Assembly (NCBI GenBank): GCA_947503555.1
Contig: CANNEE010000004.1
Span: 124,001-188,000, forward strand
Source of the DNA: an uncultured Shewanella sp.
GTDB taxonomy: Bacteria > Pseudomonadota > Gammaproteobacteria > Enterobacterales > Shewanellaceae
Length of the DNA: 64,000 bases
Direction: 5' to 3'
A model generated the notes under the pieces. That model was not told where the DNA came from. It did no database searches and saw only the letters and a program-made list of their open reading frames with translations. The translations under genes and the position numbers were made by a program. Of this stretch, positions 34,570 to 44,505 are shown one piece after another. Each line of letters opens with the position of its first letter. Positions within the stretch are counted from its first letter, which is position 1.

Positions 34570-36684
34570 ATGAATAACAAAAGGATTAGACGCTCGCTAA
34601 TTGCTGGAGTTGTGGCCAGTGCTGCAATGCTTGCACCTCAGCTAGCTTGGTCCGAGCAATATGCGGCCAACTTTAAAGGAACAGACATTCAAGAGTTCAT
34701 CAATATTGTGGGTAAAAACCTCAATAGAACCATCATAGTTGACCCAACTGTCCGCGGTAAAATCAATGTCCGTAGCTATGATTTGCTCAATGATGAGCAG
34801 TACTATCAGTTCTTCCAAAATGTCCTGCAAGTGTACGGTTATGCTGTTGTTGAAATGGATAACAACATCATCAAGGTCATTAAGGACAAGGATGCTAAAA
34901 CCGCTTCTATTCGTGTTGCCGATGACAATCGCCCTGGCCTAGGCGATGAGATGGTGACCCGCATTGTTGCTCTCTATAACACAGAAGCGAAACAACTTGC
35001 GCCACTGCTACGTCAGCTTAATGATAATGCTGGCGGCGGTAATGTAGTAAATTACGACCCTTCAAATGTTTTGATGATCACGGGTCGTGCCGCTGTTGTT
35101 GAAAAGTTAGTTGAGATAGTACATCGCGTCGATAAGCAAGGTGATACCGCAGTCGAAGTCGTAACGCTCGAATATGCCTCAGCATCAGAGATGGTACGTA
35201 TTATTGATACTCTGTATCGCGCTTCTGCCAATCAAGCACAATTTGCGGGCAAGGCGCCAAAAGTGGTGGCCGATGAGCGTATGAACGCGGTTGTCGTGAG
35301 TGGTGATGAGAAAGGCCGCCAGCGCGTGGTTGAATTGGTAAAACGTCTCGATGCTGAGCAAGCCAGCACAGGTAACACTAAGGTGCGTTATCTGCGTTAT
35401 GCCAAAGCAGAAGATCTTGTTGAAGTGCTTACTGGTTTTGCCCAGAAATTAGATGGAGCCGGTGGCCAAGGTCAACAGCAAGCGGGCAAAAAGCGTCGCA
35501 ACGATGTGAATATCATGGCTCATCCTGATACCAATGCCCTAGTGATTAGCGCTGAGCCTGATCAGATGCGCACGTTAGAGAGTGTGATCAACCAGCTAGA
35601 TATTCGCCGTGCTCAAGTATTAGTCGAAGCCATTATTGTGGAAGTCGCAGAAGGCGATAATGTTGGCTTTGGTGTGCAGTGGGGAACCACAGCTGGTGCG
35701 GCAACTCAATTTAATAACCTAGGTGTGACCATAGGTGAGGTGGCAGCGGCAGTTAAAGCAGCAGAGACAGAGAAAGGTACCACGGTTACCACTACGGCTA
35801 ATGGTGTGACTACGACTACTCAAAACCCAGACAAAGACGGTGATTACACCCTAGCAGCTCAAGCGTTAGGCAAAGTGAATGGCATGGCCTTTGGTATTGC
35901 TTCCGGTAACTGGGGTGCATTGGTTCAAGCCGTATCGAGTGATACCGATTCAAACGTATTGGCAACACCTTCTATCACCACTCTAGATAACCAAGAAGCT
36001 TCATTCATTGTGGGTGATGAAGTGCCTGTGATTACCGGTTCTACTTCTAGCTCAAACAATGATAACCCTTTCCAAACCGTTGAGCGTAAAGAGGTGGGGG
36101 TTAAGCTTAAAGTTGTGCCTCAAATTAACGAAGGCTCCTCTATTAAGCTGACTATCGAGCAGGAAGTCTCTGGCGTTAACGGTAATACAGGTGTGGATAT
36201 CAGCTTCTCTACCCGTAGATTGACCACTACCGTGATGGCTGACTCAGGTCAAATTGTTGTCCTAGGTGGCTTGATTAATGAAAACGTACAAGAGAGTGTA
36301 CAAAAGGTGCCACTACTGGGTGATATTCCTTGGTTAGGTCATCTGTTTAAGTCCTCCTCTAGTAAAGTGACCAAGCGTAATCTAATGGTGTTTATCAAGC
36401 CAACGATTGTACGTGATGGACCTACTATGGAAGGTATTGCTGGCCGTAAGTATAACTACTTCAGAGCGCTGCAGCTTGAACAGCGTGAGCGCGGTGTAAA
36501 CTTGATGCCTAATACCGATGTACCAGTACTCGATGAGTGGAATGGTCAGCAAGGTATGACGCCAGAGATGAGAGAATTGATAGAAAACTATCAAGGCGGC
36601 AAAGGTTTAGATACACCTATGCGCGATACTGATGCAGCGCTCAAGCATATCGCTGAAAGCATGAATAAAGATGCCAAAGAGTAA
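34570..36684 (+). CDS. gspD: Type II secretion outer-membrane secretin GspD
   Basis: The protein has 704 residues with a Sec signal (LIAGVVASAAMLAPQLAWS). N0 is next (YAANFKGTDIQEFINIVGKN), then three KH-like N1-N3 domains. The secretin beta-barrel core includes VPVITGSTSSSNNDNPFQTV and VPLLGDIPWLGHLF. About 55 residues between 400 and 455, rich in Thr (KGTTVTTTANGVTTTTQ), form the variable loop. A pentadecamer of GspD makes the outer-membrane channel. The C-terminal S-domain-like tail suggests that a pilotin may be needed. Confidence 0.97.
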   Translation: MNNKRIRRSLIAGVVASAAMLAPQLAWSEQYAANFKGTDIQEFINIVGKNLNRTIIVDPTVRGKINVRSYDLLNDEQYYQFFQNVLQVYGYAVVEMDNNIIKVIKDKDAKTASIRVADDNRPGLGDEMVTRIVALYNTEAKQLAPLLRQLNDNAGGGNVVNYDPSNVLMITGRAAVVEKLVEIVHRVDKQGDTAVEVVTLEYASASEMVRIIDTLYRASANQAQFAGKAPKVVADERMNAVVVSGDEKGRQRVVELVKRLDAEQASTGNTKVRYLRYAKAEDLVEVLTGFAQKLDGAGGQGQQQAGKKRRNDVNIMAHPDTNALVISAEPDQMRTLESVINQLDIRRAQVLVEAIIVEVAEGDNVGFGVQWGTTAGAATQFNNLGVTIGEVAAAVKAAETEKGTTVTTTANGVTTTTQNPDKDGDYTLAAQALGKVNGMAFGIASGNWGALVQAVSSDTDSNVLATPSITTLDNQEASFIVGDEVPVITGSTSSSNNDNPFQTVERKEVGVKLKVVPQINEGSSIKLTIEQEVSGVNGNTGVDISFSTRRLTTTVMADSGQIVVLGGLINENVQESVQKVPLLGDIPWLGHLFKSSSSKVTKRNLMVFIKPTIVRDGPTMEGIAGRKYNYFRALQLEQRERGVNLMPNTDVPVLDEWNGQQGMTPEMRELIENYQGGKGLDTPMRDTDAALKHIAESMNKDAKE

Positions 36685-36690
36685 GCACGC

Positions 36691-38286
36691 ATGCCAGAGA
36701 CGACTAAATCAGAAAATGCAATGGATGAGAATCAAGAGCTAGCAGGGCTAGCTCAAGTATCCACTGACTTAGGCATGGCTGAAGAGGCCGATGCTGATGA
36801 AGTGTTTCACTCAGATAGTAAGGAAAAGCTACCTTTTGCTTTCGCTCATCGTCATAGTCTAGTGTTAGCCCATGATGAGGCGGACGTGTTAACTCTGTAT
36901 TACACAGATACGACACCGCTAGACGCCATGTTAGAAGTCAGACGTTACTGTGGTGAAGCCTTAGCGCTCGTTCAATTAGAAAACGCTAGTTTTGAGGTCA
37001 AACTGACTCAGGTTTATCAAGCCAACTCTTCTGAAGCTCAGCAGCTGATGGAAGATATTGGTAACGAGATGGACCTCTTTACTCTTGCCGAAGAGCTGCC
37101 ACAGACTGAAGATCTGCTCGAGGGCGATGATGATGCGCCTATTATTAAGCTGATTAACGCGCTGCTTTCTGAAGCGATTAAAGAAGAAGCGTCGGATATT
37201 CACATTGAGACCTATGAGAAGCAACTGGTTGTTCGCTTCCGTGTCGATGGTGTGCTTAAAGAGGTGTTAAAGCCTAACCGTAAGTTATCTTCGCTGTTAG
37301 TCTCTCGTATTAAAGTGATGGCAAGGCTAGATATTGCCGAGAAACGTGTGCCTCAAGATGGTCGTATCTCACTGCGCATCGGTGGTCGTGCGGTTGATGT
37401 GCGTGTATCGACCATGCCATCAAGCCATGGTGAGCGTGTAGTATTACGTCTACTCGATAAGAATGCCGGTAATCTCGATCTCGCTCAGCTAGGTATGACG
37501 CCGCAAATCCAAGATCAGTTTGACCAGCTGATCCGTAAACCCCACGGCATTATTCTAGTCACAGGCCCAACAGGCTCGGGTAAGAGTACGACCCTGTATG
37601 CTGGCTTGACCGAGATTAACTCGAAAGACACCAACATTCTTACCGTTGAAGACCCGATTGAATATGAACTTGAAGGCATAGGTCAAACTCAGGTTAATAC
37701 CAAGGTGGATATGACCTTTGCCCGTGGTTTAAGGGCGATTCTACGTCAAGACCCTGATGTAGTAATGATAGGTGAGATCCGTGACTTAGAAACGGCACAA
37801 ATTGCGGTTCAAGCGTCATTGACTGGTCATATGGTGATTTCGACTCTGCATACCAATACCGCCTCGGGTGCAATTACCCGTTTGCAAGATATGGGAGTTG
37901 AACCTTTCCTTGTTTCTTCTAGTTTATTAGGTGTACTAGCTCAGCGCTTAGTTCGAACCCTATGTAATGACTGTAAGACTGAGCATGTTGCCGATGACAG
38001 AGAGCGTGAGCTACTTGGACTAGAGGCTGGACAAAACCCTGTTATCTATCGAGCTAATGGCTGTAAGAAATGTGGCCACAATGGTTATCGAGGCAGAACG
38101 GGTATCCATGAGTTGTTGCTGGTTGATGATAATGTGCGTGAGCTTATCCATGGTGGCAAAGGTGAATTGGCGATTGAGAAATATATACGTCAGGTCAGCC
38201 CAAGTATTCGTCACGATGGTATGACTAAAGTGCTTGCAGGTATCACGACCCTTGAAGAAGTGCTGCGTGTGACTCGCGAGGAATAA
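36691..38286 (+). CDS. gspE: Type II secretion ATPase GspE
   Basis: The protein has 531 residues. Walker [11 protein letters not shown] begins near residue 291, followed by the Asp box and Walker B ([12 protein letters not shown]) and a His box (STLHTNTA). A four-cysteine zinc element (LCNDC ... [12 protein letters not shown]) lies near residues 425-460. An N-terminal extension of about 50 acidic residues precedes the usual GspE start region. GspE powers pseudopilus assembly from the cytoplasmic face, bound to GspL. It begins six bases after gspD. Confidence 0.97.
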   Translation: MPETTKSENAMDENQELAGLAQVSTDLGMAEEADADEVFHSDSKEKLPFAFAHRHSLVLAHDEADVLTLYYTDTTPLDAMLEVRRYCGEALALVQLENASFEVKLTQVYQANSSEAQQLMEDIGNEMDLFTLAEELPQTEDLLEGDDDAPIIKLINALLSEAIKEEASDIHIETYEKQLVVRFRVDGVLKEVLKPNRKLSSLLVSRIKVMARLDIAEKRVPQDGRISLRIGGRAVDVRVSTMPSSHGERVVLRLLDKNAGNLDLAQLGMTPQIQDQFDQLIRKPHGIILVTGPTGSGKSTTLYAGLTEINSKDTNILTVEDPIEYELEGIGQTQVNTKVDMTFARGLRAILRQDPDVVMIGEIRDLETAQIAVQASLTGHMVISTLHTNTASGAITRLQDMGVEPFLVSSSLLGVLAQRLVRTLCNDCKTEHVADDRERELLGLEAGQNPVIYRANGCKKCGHNGYRGRTGIHELLLVDDNVRELIHGGKGELAIEKYIRQVSPSIRHDGMTKVLAGITTLEEVLRVTREE

Positions 38287-38288
38287 CC

Positions 38289-39509
38289 ATGCCAGCATTT
38301 GAATATAAAGCGCTGAACACCCAAGGTAAGCAATTAAAAGGTGTGATTGAGGCCGATACGGCTCGCCATGCTCGAGGCTTATTAAGGGATCAAAAGCTGA
38401 TGCCTTTAGAAATTGATCCTGTTGTAGAGAAGGAAGCACGCTCAAAAGGCGGTGGTTTCTCTTTTCGCCGAGGGATTTCTGTTGCTGAATTAGCGCTCAT
38501 TACTCGCCAAATCGCCACCTTAGTTGCTGCTGGCTTACCCCTTGAGGAAGCCCTCAAGGCCGTTGGTCAACAATGTGAAAAGGACAGACTCGCTAGCATG
38601 GTGATGGCGGTACGTTCTCGCGTTGTTGAAGGTTACAGTCTAGCGGATTCTATGGCGGAATTTCCCCATGTATTCGATGAGTTGTATCGCGCCATGGTGG
38701 CATCGGGTGAAAAATCCGGTCACTTAGATGTGGTACTTAATCGTTTGGCTGATTATACCGAGCGTAAGCAGCAGCTTAAAAGCAAGATGACCCAAGCGAT
38801 GATCTACCCTATGGTGCTGACAACCGTGGCCATTGGCGTGATAGCCATTTTGCTGGCGGCTGTTGTGCCTAAAGTGGTGGAACAGTTTGAGCATATGGGG
38901 CAAACCTTGCCTGGAACTACCCAGTTTTTGATCGCATCATCTGACTTTGTACAGAACTATGGCCTAGTACTATTGGGTGTGATTATCCTTGCTATTGTCG
39001 GTTTTAAGCAGGCATTACGTAACCAAGATTTTAAAATGAAATATCACAGTGCGCTGCTGAATATGCCAGTGATAGGTAAGGTGAGCCGAGGCCTGAATAC
39101 CGCACGTTTTGCTCGCACTTTAAGTATTTTATCGGCTAGCTCAGTGCCATTGCTTGACGGTATGCGTATCGCCAGCGAGGTCTTGCTGAATGTAAGAGTG
39201 AAAAGCGCCGTCGAAGAAGCGACTACGCGGGTAAGAGAAGGTACCAGTCTCGCGGCAGCCTTAACCAACACTAAACTTTTTCCGCCTATGATGCTCTATA
39301 TGATTACCTCAGGCGAGAAAAGTGGTCAGCTTGAGCAGATGTTAGAGCGAGCTGCAGATAACCAAGACAGGGAATTTGAATCCAACGTCAATATTGCTCT
39401 TGGTATTTTTGAGCCTGCGCTTATCGTGACTATGGCGGGTGTGGTGCTATTTATTGTGATGGCGATTTTACAGCCGATTCTAGCCCTGAATAACTTAGTC
39501 ACGGGTTAA
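38289..39509 (+). CDS. gspF: Type II secretion inner-membrane platform protein GspF
   Basis: The protein has 406 residues in two repeated T2SSF domains. Each carries the E-S/T-G-E-K motif region (MVASGEKSGHLDVVLNRLAD and MITSGEKSGQLEQMLERAAD), and there are three membrane helices. It starts ADTARHARGLLRDQKLMP as usual for GspF. It forms the platform on which pseudopilins are assembled. The gap after gspE is two bases. Confidence 0.97.
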   Translation: MPAFEYKALNTQGKQLKGVIEADTARHARGLLRDQKLMPLEIDPVVEKEARSKGGGFSFRRGISVAELALITRQIATLVAAGLPLEEALKAVGQQCEKDRLASMVMAVRSRVVEGYSLADSMAEFPHVFDELYRAMVASGEKSGHLDVVLNRLADYTERKQQLKSKMTQAMIYPMVLTTVAIGVIAILLAAVVPKVVEQFEHMGQTLPGTTQFLIASSDFVQNYGLVLLGVIILAIVGFKQALRNQDFKMKYHSALLNMPVIGKVSRGLNTARFARTLSILSASSVPLLDGMRIASEVLLNVRVKSAVEEATTRVREGTSLAAALTNTKLFPPMMLYMITSGEKSGQLEQMLERAADNQDREFESNVNIALGIFEPALIVTMAGVVLFIVMAILQPILALNNLVTG

Positions 39510-39574
39510 TGTTTTTGTGGTACTAGCTTAAAGGATATGAGCTGGGATCAGGATTTTTAAGAGGATGTTATTAG

Positions 39575-40009
39575 ATGCAAATGAATAGAAAACAGCAAGG
39601 TTTTACCATTTTAGAAGTCATGGTGGTGATAGTGATCTTAGGGATTCTCGCCTCTATGGTGGTGCCTAATATTATGGGCAACAAGGATCAAGCGGATATT
39701 CAAAAAGCGGTTTCAGATGTCGTGTCCCTTGAGACAACTTTGGACATGTACAAATTAGATAATGGTGTTTATCCAACGACTGAACAAGGGCTAAACGCAC
39801 TTGTTGAAAAGCCAACTATGTCGCCAGAGCCAAGAAACTATCGTGAAGATGGTTATGTTAAGCGTTTACCATTGGACCCATGGCGCAATGACTACCTGCT
39901 ATTAAGCCCTGGTGAGAATGGCAAGATTGATATATTCAGCCCAGGCCCTGATGGTCAGCCTGGTACTGAAGATGATATTGGTAACTGGAACTTACAAGAT
40001 TATCAATAA
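39575..40009 (+). CDS. gspG: Major pseudopilin GspG
   Basis: The protein has 144 residues. The prepilin peptidase site is QQG|FTILEVMVVIVILGILASM, with Glu5. The calcium-binding C-terminal loop is present (FSPGPDGQPGTEDDIGNW), as in all major pseudopilins. GspG polymerises into the pseudopilus piston. A second ATG two codons later is equally possible. The peptidase (GspO/PilD) is not encoded in this window. Confidence 0.97.
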   Translation: MQMNRKQQGFTILEVMVVIVILGILASMVVPNIMGNKDQADIQKAVSDVVSLETTLDMYKLDNGVYPTTEQGLNALVEKPTMSPEPRNYREDGYVKRLPLDPWRNDYLLLSPGENGKIDIFSPGPDGQPGTEDDIGNWNLQDYQ

Positions 40010-40043
40010 GACATTGTTTAGTTAGTCGAACTTGAACGCCAAT

Positions 40044-40613
40044 ATGAGACAAGTGCGCCATCAAGGTTTTACTTTGCTTGAGGTCCTATTAGTCGTGTTA
40101 CTAATGGGGCTCGCTGCGTCTGCGGTGACCTTTACCTTAGGTAACACGGACAAAAAGCAGGAATTAACCCGAGTGGCACAGAAGTTTATGGCTACCACTG
40201 AACTGGTGCTAGACGAGACTGTGCTCAGTGGCCACTTTATTGGGATTATCGTTGAGGACAATAGCTATCGCTATGTGATTTACACCGAGGACAAGTGGCA
40301 GGCCCTTGAAAGTGATCGCATGCTATCTGAAGTGCAACTTGAAGATGGCCTGAGTTTAGCTTTAGTGCTAGATGGCTTGCCTTTAGTGCAAGAAGATGAA
40401 GACGATGAATCTTGGTTCGATGATCCCTTTATTGGTGAAACTGACGCGAGTAAGAGCAAGAACCCAGAGCCGCAAATTATGCTATTTCCAAGTGGCGAAA
40501 TGACAGGGTTTGAATTGGCTTTCATTACTCGAGATGAGAATAACCAAAATATTGAGGTGCAGGTCGTGGGCACTGCACTGGGTCGATTAAGCATAGGGCA
40601 GCCAGATGCGTAA
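40044..40613 (+). CDS. gspH: Minor pseudopilin GspH
   Basis: The protein has 189 residues from the ATG, and an in-frame TTG 12 bases upstream is an alternative. Prepilin cleavage is HQG|FTLLEVLLVVLLMGLAASA. The globular domain has the GspH beta pattern. It contains an acidic Asp/Glu-rich insertion (QEDEDDESWFDDPF) not typical of all homologues. It sits near the pseudopilus tip with I, J and K. It overlaps gspI by eight bases. Confidence 0.93.
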   Translation: MRQVRHQGFTLLEVLLVVLLMGLAASAVTFTLGNTDKKQELTRVAQKFMATTELVLDETVLSGHFIGIIVEDNSYRYVIYTEDKWQALESDRMLSEVQLEDGLSLALVLDGLPLVQEDEDDESWFDDPFIGETDASKSKNPEPQIMLFPSGEMTGFELAFITRDENNQNIEVQVVGTALGRLSIGQPDA

Positions 40614-40974
40614 AGTAAAAGGCATGACTCTATTTGAGGTTCTTGTGGCATTGATGGTGTTTTCCATTGCTGCTGTGGCTGTGACTAAGAGCCTAGGTGA
40701 GCAGATGGCGAATATGCCAGTGCTAGAAGATAGAACCCTAGCCCAGTGGGTAGCCGACAACGAAATGGTGAATGCCAGACTTGAGAAAGCCTTTCCTGCC
40801 ATAGGTAAGAAAGAGGGGAGAACTCAACTTGCTGGAAGAGATTGGTACTGGCGTAAAGAGGTAGTTAAGACCTCGGATGATGATTTTCGCATGATACGGA
40901 TTAGTGTCAGCGATGATGATAGATATAACCGAATTATTGCTCAGGTGAATAGCTATGTCCTTAAGCAAGATTAA
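40606..40974 (+). CDS. gspI: Minor pseudopilin GspI
   Basis: The protein has 122 residues. Cleavage is KVKG|MTLFEVLVALMVFSIAAVAV. The downstream domain contains NMPVLEDRTLAQWVADNEM and the RDWYWRKEV strand, as in other GspI proteins. It nucleates the pseudopilus tip with GspJ and GspK. It overlaps gspH by 8 bases and gspJ by 20 bases. Confidence 0.95.
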   Translation: MRKVKGMTLFEVLVALMVFSIAAVAVTKSLGEQMANMPVLEDRTLAQWVADNEMVNARLEKAFPAIGKKEGRTQLAGRDWYWRKEVVKTSDDDFRMIRISVSDDDRYNRIIAQVNSYVLKQD

Positions 40975-41713
40975 GGCTTCAGGCTTTTCCCTATTAGAGA
41001 TGCTAATCGCAATCGCGATTTTTAGCCTTATTGGCTTAGCGTCTAACTATGTGCTGAGCACAGTGTTAAAAAGTGAAGAAACGACTAAGGATTTCGCCGT
41101 TAGACTGAAATCTTTGCAGCAAGGCTTTGGGGCTTTAGAGCGAGACTTTGGACAGATGGTGGCGCGTACACCCAGATCCTTAGATAGTGGAAGAGGTTCC
41201 AGTGTCATTCAGTTTGGCGACAACCTGTTGGGCTCTGAGTCTCAAGCCATAGTGTTTTATCGTCTAGGCTGGTTGAATCCTCAAGGTTTACTCCCTAGGG
41301 GAAGCATTCAGTCTGTCGCCTATGTGGTGATAGAAGGAAAGCTGGAACGTTGGCATTTTCCTTATCCTGAGCCTGAACTGGGTGCCGAACCTGTTAAGTC
41401 CTTGGTGATTGATAAGGTGTTATCCGTTGAATACTCCTTTTTTGCCGAAGATAAATGGGTAAAGCAGTATGACGCTAAGGTGTTACCTAAAGCGATCGCG
41501 ATGGAGATAGAAGTAGAAGGCTTAGGTAAAATACAACGACGCTTTTTACTGCCTAAAGGCCAGCTTAAGTCGAATACTAATAACTCTGGTCAAGGGAATA
41601 GTGGTCAAAATAACAGTGGCCAAGGTAACTCAGGTCAGGGAGGCTCTGGTCAAAATAACAATGGCCAAGGCGGAGGTAATAATCAGGGAGGCGGAAGTGG
41701 TAAGCCGGATTAA
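40955..41713 (+). CDS. gspJ: Minor pseudopilin GspJ with a Gly/Asn/Gln/Ser-rich tail
   Basis: The protein has 252 residues. Cleavage is KASG|FSLLEMLIAIAIFSLIGLA. The GspJ globular domain runs to about residue 205 (ending QRRFLLPKGQLK). A tail of some 47 residues then repeats NSGQ- and NNGQGG-type units. The common GspJ fold needs about 200 residues, so the tail is an extension of unknown purpose that would project from the pseudopilus tip. Its DNA is repetitive (41580-41700) and may vary in length between strains. Confidence 0.92.
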   Translation: MSLSKIKASGFSLLEMLIAIAIFSLIGLASNYVLSTVLKSEETTKDFAVRLKSLQQGFGALERDFGQMVARTPRSLDSGRGSSVIQFGDNLLGSESQAIVFYRLGWLNPQGLLPRGSIQSVAYVVIEGKLERWHFPYPEPELGAEPVKSLVIDKVLSVEYSFFAEDKWVKQYDAKVLPKAIAMEIEVEGLGKIQRRFLLPKGQLKSNTNNSGQGNSGQNNSGQGNSGQGGSGQNNNGQGGGNNQGGGSGKPD

Positions 41714-41724
41714 TGGAGTGGTCA

Positions 41725-42717
41725 ATGCCGATTAGACGTCAGCGTGGCGTGGCCATGATAGTGGTACTCTTGATTATTGCCATGATAGCCATTATTGCGA
41801 CCAATATTACTTCTCGAAACCAGTTGTCAGTGCGCCGAACTCTTAATTTGGCTCAGTATGATCAAGCCTATTGGTATGCGCTATCGGCAGAAGAATTGGC
41901 CAAAAAGATATTAAAGCAAGATCTTGAGGACGCAACCGATGGCGTTATTCATCGGCAGCAGTATTGGGCTCAAGCAAATGTGGTGTTGCCCGTCGAGGGC
42001 GGAGAAATCGCAGGTGAAATCTCAGATATGCGCGCCTGCTTTAATTTAAATGGTTTGACCGCTGATATGGATAAAAATCCCAATGGTCAACCTGTTTTAC
42101 CCCTAGCTGCGCAGCAGTTTCAAGGCTTGCTAGTCGCGTTGGGGATGGATGATTTTGCGGCTGAACGCTTAGCCTATACATTGAAAGACTATGTTGATGC
42201 CGATACAAAATCCGGTGCTTTTGGTGCCGAAGATGCCGAGTATGAGTCTCGCAATGTGCCATATCGCGCGGCTAATACCTTGCTTAACCACAGGAGTGAA
42301 TTGAGGGCGATATTAGGGTTTAATCAGGATATTTATTTGAAGATAGCGCCCTATGTGTGTGCCATTCCTGGTGATGAAAAGCAGCTGTTGAATGTGAACA
42401 CAGTTGAAGTAGAACATGCCGCTCTGCTGGCGGGCATGTTGAAAAATGCCATTTCTGTGAGTGAAGCTGAGAGCATTATTAATCAGCGGCCAGGTGATGG
42501 TTATGAAAAAATTGAAGACTTTTTTAGCGCTAGCTCTATAGCATCCTTGGCACTAGATGCCAAAGTAAAGTCTAGCTTTGTTGTAAAGAGTGACTACTTT
42601 TACTTGAAAGCCGGAGCTAAAGTCGACAGTGCAATATTTAAGCTTGATAGCATATTGAAAGTAGGCGAGAAAAAGCAGTTTGAAGTACTAAGTCGTCAAT
42701 ATGGCGGCCAACAATAG
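41725..42717 (+). CDS. gspK: Minor pseudopilin GspK
   Basis: The protein has 330 residues. Cleavage is RQRG|VAMIVVLLIIAMIAII. Like other GspK proteins it lacks the Glu at position 5 of the mature protein. The large alpha-helical insertion and the LLNVNTVEVEHAALL and YEKIEDFFSAS segments are typical. It caps the pseudopilus. An ATG at 41713 is in frame and overlaps the gspJ stop. GGAG at 41715-41718 favours 41725. Confidence 0.93.
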   Translation: MPIRRQRGVAMIVVLLIIAMIAIIATNITSRNQLSVRRTLNLAQYDQAYWYALSAEELAKKILKQDLEDATDGVIHRQQYWAQANVVLPVEGGEIAGEISDMRACFNLNGLTADMDKNPNGQPVLPLAAQQFQGLLVALGMDDFAAERLAYTLKDYVDADTKSGAFGAEDAEYESRNVPYRAANTLLNHRSELRAILGFNQDIYLKIAPYVCAIPGDEKQLLNVNTVEVEHAALLAGMLKNAISVSEAESIINQRPGDGYEKIEDFFSASSIASLALDAKVKSSFVVKSDYFYLKAGAKVDSAIFKLDSILKVGEKKQFEVLSRQYGGQQ

Positions 42718-42824
42718 CTATAGAGCAGCATAAAGAATAAAGATATTGCCGAATAATAATGGCAATAGTGGAAGATTTGATACTCGACTTGATTGTTAAC
42801 AAGTCGAACTGGTGGAGAAATACA

Positions 42825-44015
42825 GTGAGTGAACGGCTATTTATTCGCTTAGGTAAGACCCGAGAGTCAGCATCTAGTTGGCTAGTCTGGTCTGAGCAGG
42901 AGCAAGAGATCATTGCCTCCGGCGAATTGAAAGATGCATCAGAACTCAAGAGTTTGAGCGAGCGAGCGGCTAACAAATTAGTAGACGTGTTAGTGCCGGC
43001 CGATAGCGTAACATTAACTTCAGTCACTCTACCCGAGAAAGGGCAAAGTAAAGCACTGAAGGCGTTGCCTTTTATGCTTGAAGAAACCTTAGTGACTAAT
43101 GTCGATGATATGCACTTTGTCACAGGCCCTAGGGAAGGTGAAGAGTTGAGTGTCGCTGCTGTCAGTAATGAACAGATGCAGCAATGGCTTGAGTGGCTAG
43201 GTGATGCTCAAATTAAGCCAAGATGCTTAGTCCCAGATTGCCTTGCGTTGCCACTAGAAGAGTGTGATTGGGCCGCTCTAGAGTTTGGTCGTGATACCAT
43301 TTTGCGAACTGGGTTAGGTAAAGGTCAAAACTACTCGGCTCCTTGGCTTGAGTTGGCGCTACCTAAACTTGTGGCTGGTCAAGAAGGCTTGAGTGTCGCT
43401 ACCTACAGTGAATTAGCTTTAGCGGGTGTCGAAGCTAAACCACAACCCTTAGAAATGCCGATGCTAGTGTTGGCTAAAGGTGTGCTACAGGCGCCGTTGA
43501 ACTTGCTTACAGGGGCGTTTAAACCTAAGAAAGAGTACAGCAAGTATGTGATGTTATGGCGCAATACTGCCATAGTGTTTGCCCTTGCCTTTATCTTAGC
43601 CTTAGTCAATAAGGGGCTAACCATTTATAAGGCAGAAGCCGAGATAGCCTCTTTGCAGCAACAAGTGCAAAAGGTGTATCAGCAGCTTCAGCCCGGTAGC
43701 ACGCTGCATGCTAACCTTGTGCGTAAACAGCTTGATGGTGAATTAAAACGTCTGCAAGGCGGGGGCAATAGTGCCGCTTTCTTTAGTATGTTGGCATCTT
43801 TAAAACCAGCCTTTGAACAAGTGAGTGAGCTGAAACCAAATAGCCTAAGATTTGATGCCAGCCGTGGTGAGCTTCGAATGCAAGTTACGGCTAAGAGCTA
43901 TGCTCAGATTGAGCGCTTTAAAGAGTTAGTTGCCAAAGATTTAAATGTGAATACAGGCGCCATGAATAGTAGTGATAATCAGGTAACGGGCACCCTAACC
44001 GTGAGGAGCAAATAA
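42825..44015 (+). CDS. gspL: Type II secretion protein GspL
   Basis: The protein has 396 residues from a GTG at 42825, which gives the family N-terminus SERLFIRLGKTRESASSWLV and has GGAG upstream. A frame open from 42759 would add 22 residues without support. The cytoplasmic actin-like domain binds GspE. One helix near residues 247-266 (TAIVFALAFILALVN) crosses the membrane, and the periplasmic ferredoxin-like domain pairs with GspM. The 107-base gap after gspK is the longest inside the operon apart from the small one before gspG. Confidence 0.93.
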   Translation: MSERLFIRLGKTRESASSWLVWSEQEQEIIASGELKDASELKSLSERAANKLVDVLVPADSVTLTSVTLPEKGQSKALKALPFMLEETLVTNVDDMHFVTGPREGEELSVAAVSNEQMQQWLEWLGDAQIKPRCLVPDCLALPLEECDWAALEFGRDTILRTGLGKGQNYSAPWLELALPKLVAGQEGLSVATYSELALAGVEAKPQPLEMPMLVLAKGVLQAPLNLLTGAFKPKKEYSKYVMLWRNTAIVFALAFILALVNKGLTIYKAEAEIASLQQQVQKVYQQLQPGSTLHANLVRKQLDGELKRLQGGGNSAAFFSMLASLKPAFEQVSELKPNSLRFDASRGELRMQVTAKSYAQIERFKELVAKDLNVNTGAMNSSDNQVTGTLTVRSK

Positions 44016-44016
44016 G

Positions 44017-44493
44017 ATGGAAAATTTGCGAGCATGGTGGGCAGGTCTAGAACCAAGAGAGAGACAACTCGTCAGTGTTGCTGGCGTATTTGTGGTGATA
44101 GGTATTTTATACTGGGGTATCTGGACTCCTGTTGCTGACGCTGAGGCGAATGCGTTAAACAAGCTAAAGGGGCAAGAGCAAACCTTGAGCTATGTGAAAC
44201 AAAAGACCAATCAACTAATCAGCATTAAACGTGCTGGAGGTCAGTCGAGCTATTCAGGTAGCCTTAGTTCTTTAGTGAATAGCACTGCCAGTCGATACAG
44301 CCTTGTGATTACCCGCATGCAGCCACAAGGAGATAAGGTACAGATCTGGATGGATGAAGTGCCTTTTGAGTCCTTGTTAGGATATCTAAATGAGTTGGTT
44401 CAGCAAAAAGGATTATCTCTCGATACCTTAGATCTTGCGGAAACGGAAGATCCAGGCATGGTGAAAGTGCGACGTATTCAGTTGTCCCGTTAG
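44017..44493 (+). CDS. gspM: Type II secretion protein GspM
   Basis: The protein has 158 residues. It begins MENLRAWWAGLEPRERQLVS, followed by one helix (VAGVFVVIGILYWGIWTPV) and a small periplasmic ferredoxin-like domain (YSLVITRMQPQGDKVQIWMD...FESLLGYLNELVQQKG). It stabilises GspL in the platform. It starts one base after the gspL stop. Confidence 0.95.
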   Translation: MENLRAWWAGLEPRERQLVSVAGVFVVIGILYWGIWTPVADAEANALNKLKGQEQTLSYVKQKTNQLISIKRAGGQSSYSGSLSSLVNSTASRYSLVITRMQPQGDKVQIWMDEVPFESLLGYLNELVQQKGLSLDTLDLAETEDPGMVKVRRIQLSR

Positions 44494-44505
44494 GATAGAG
44501 TTATT

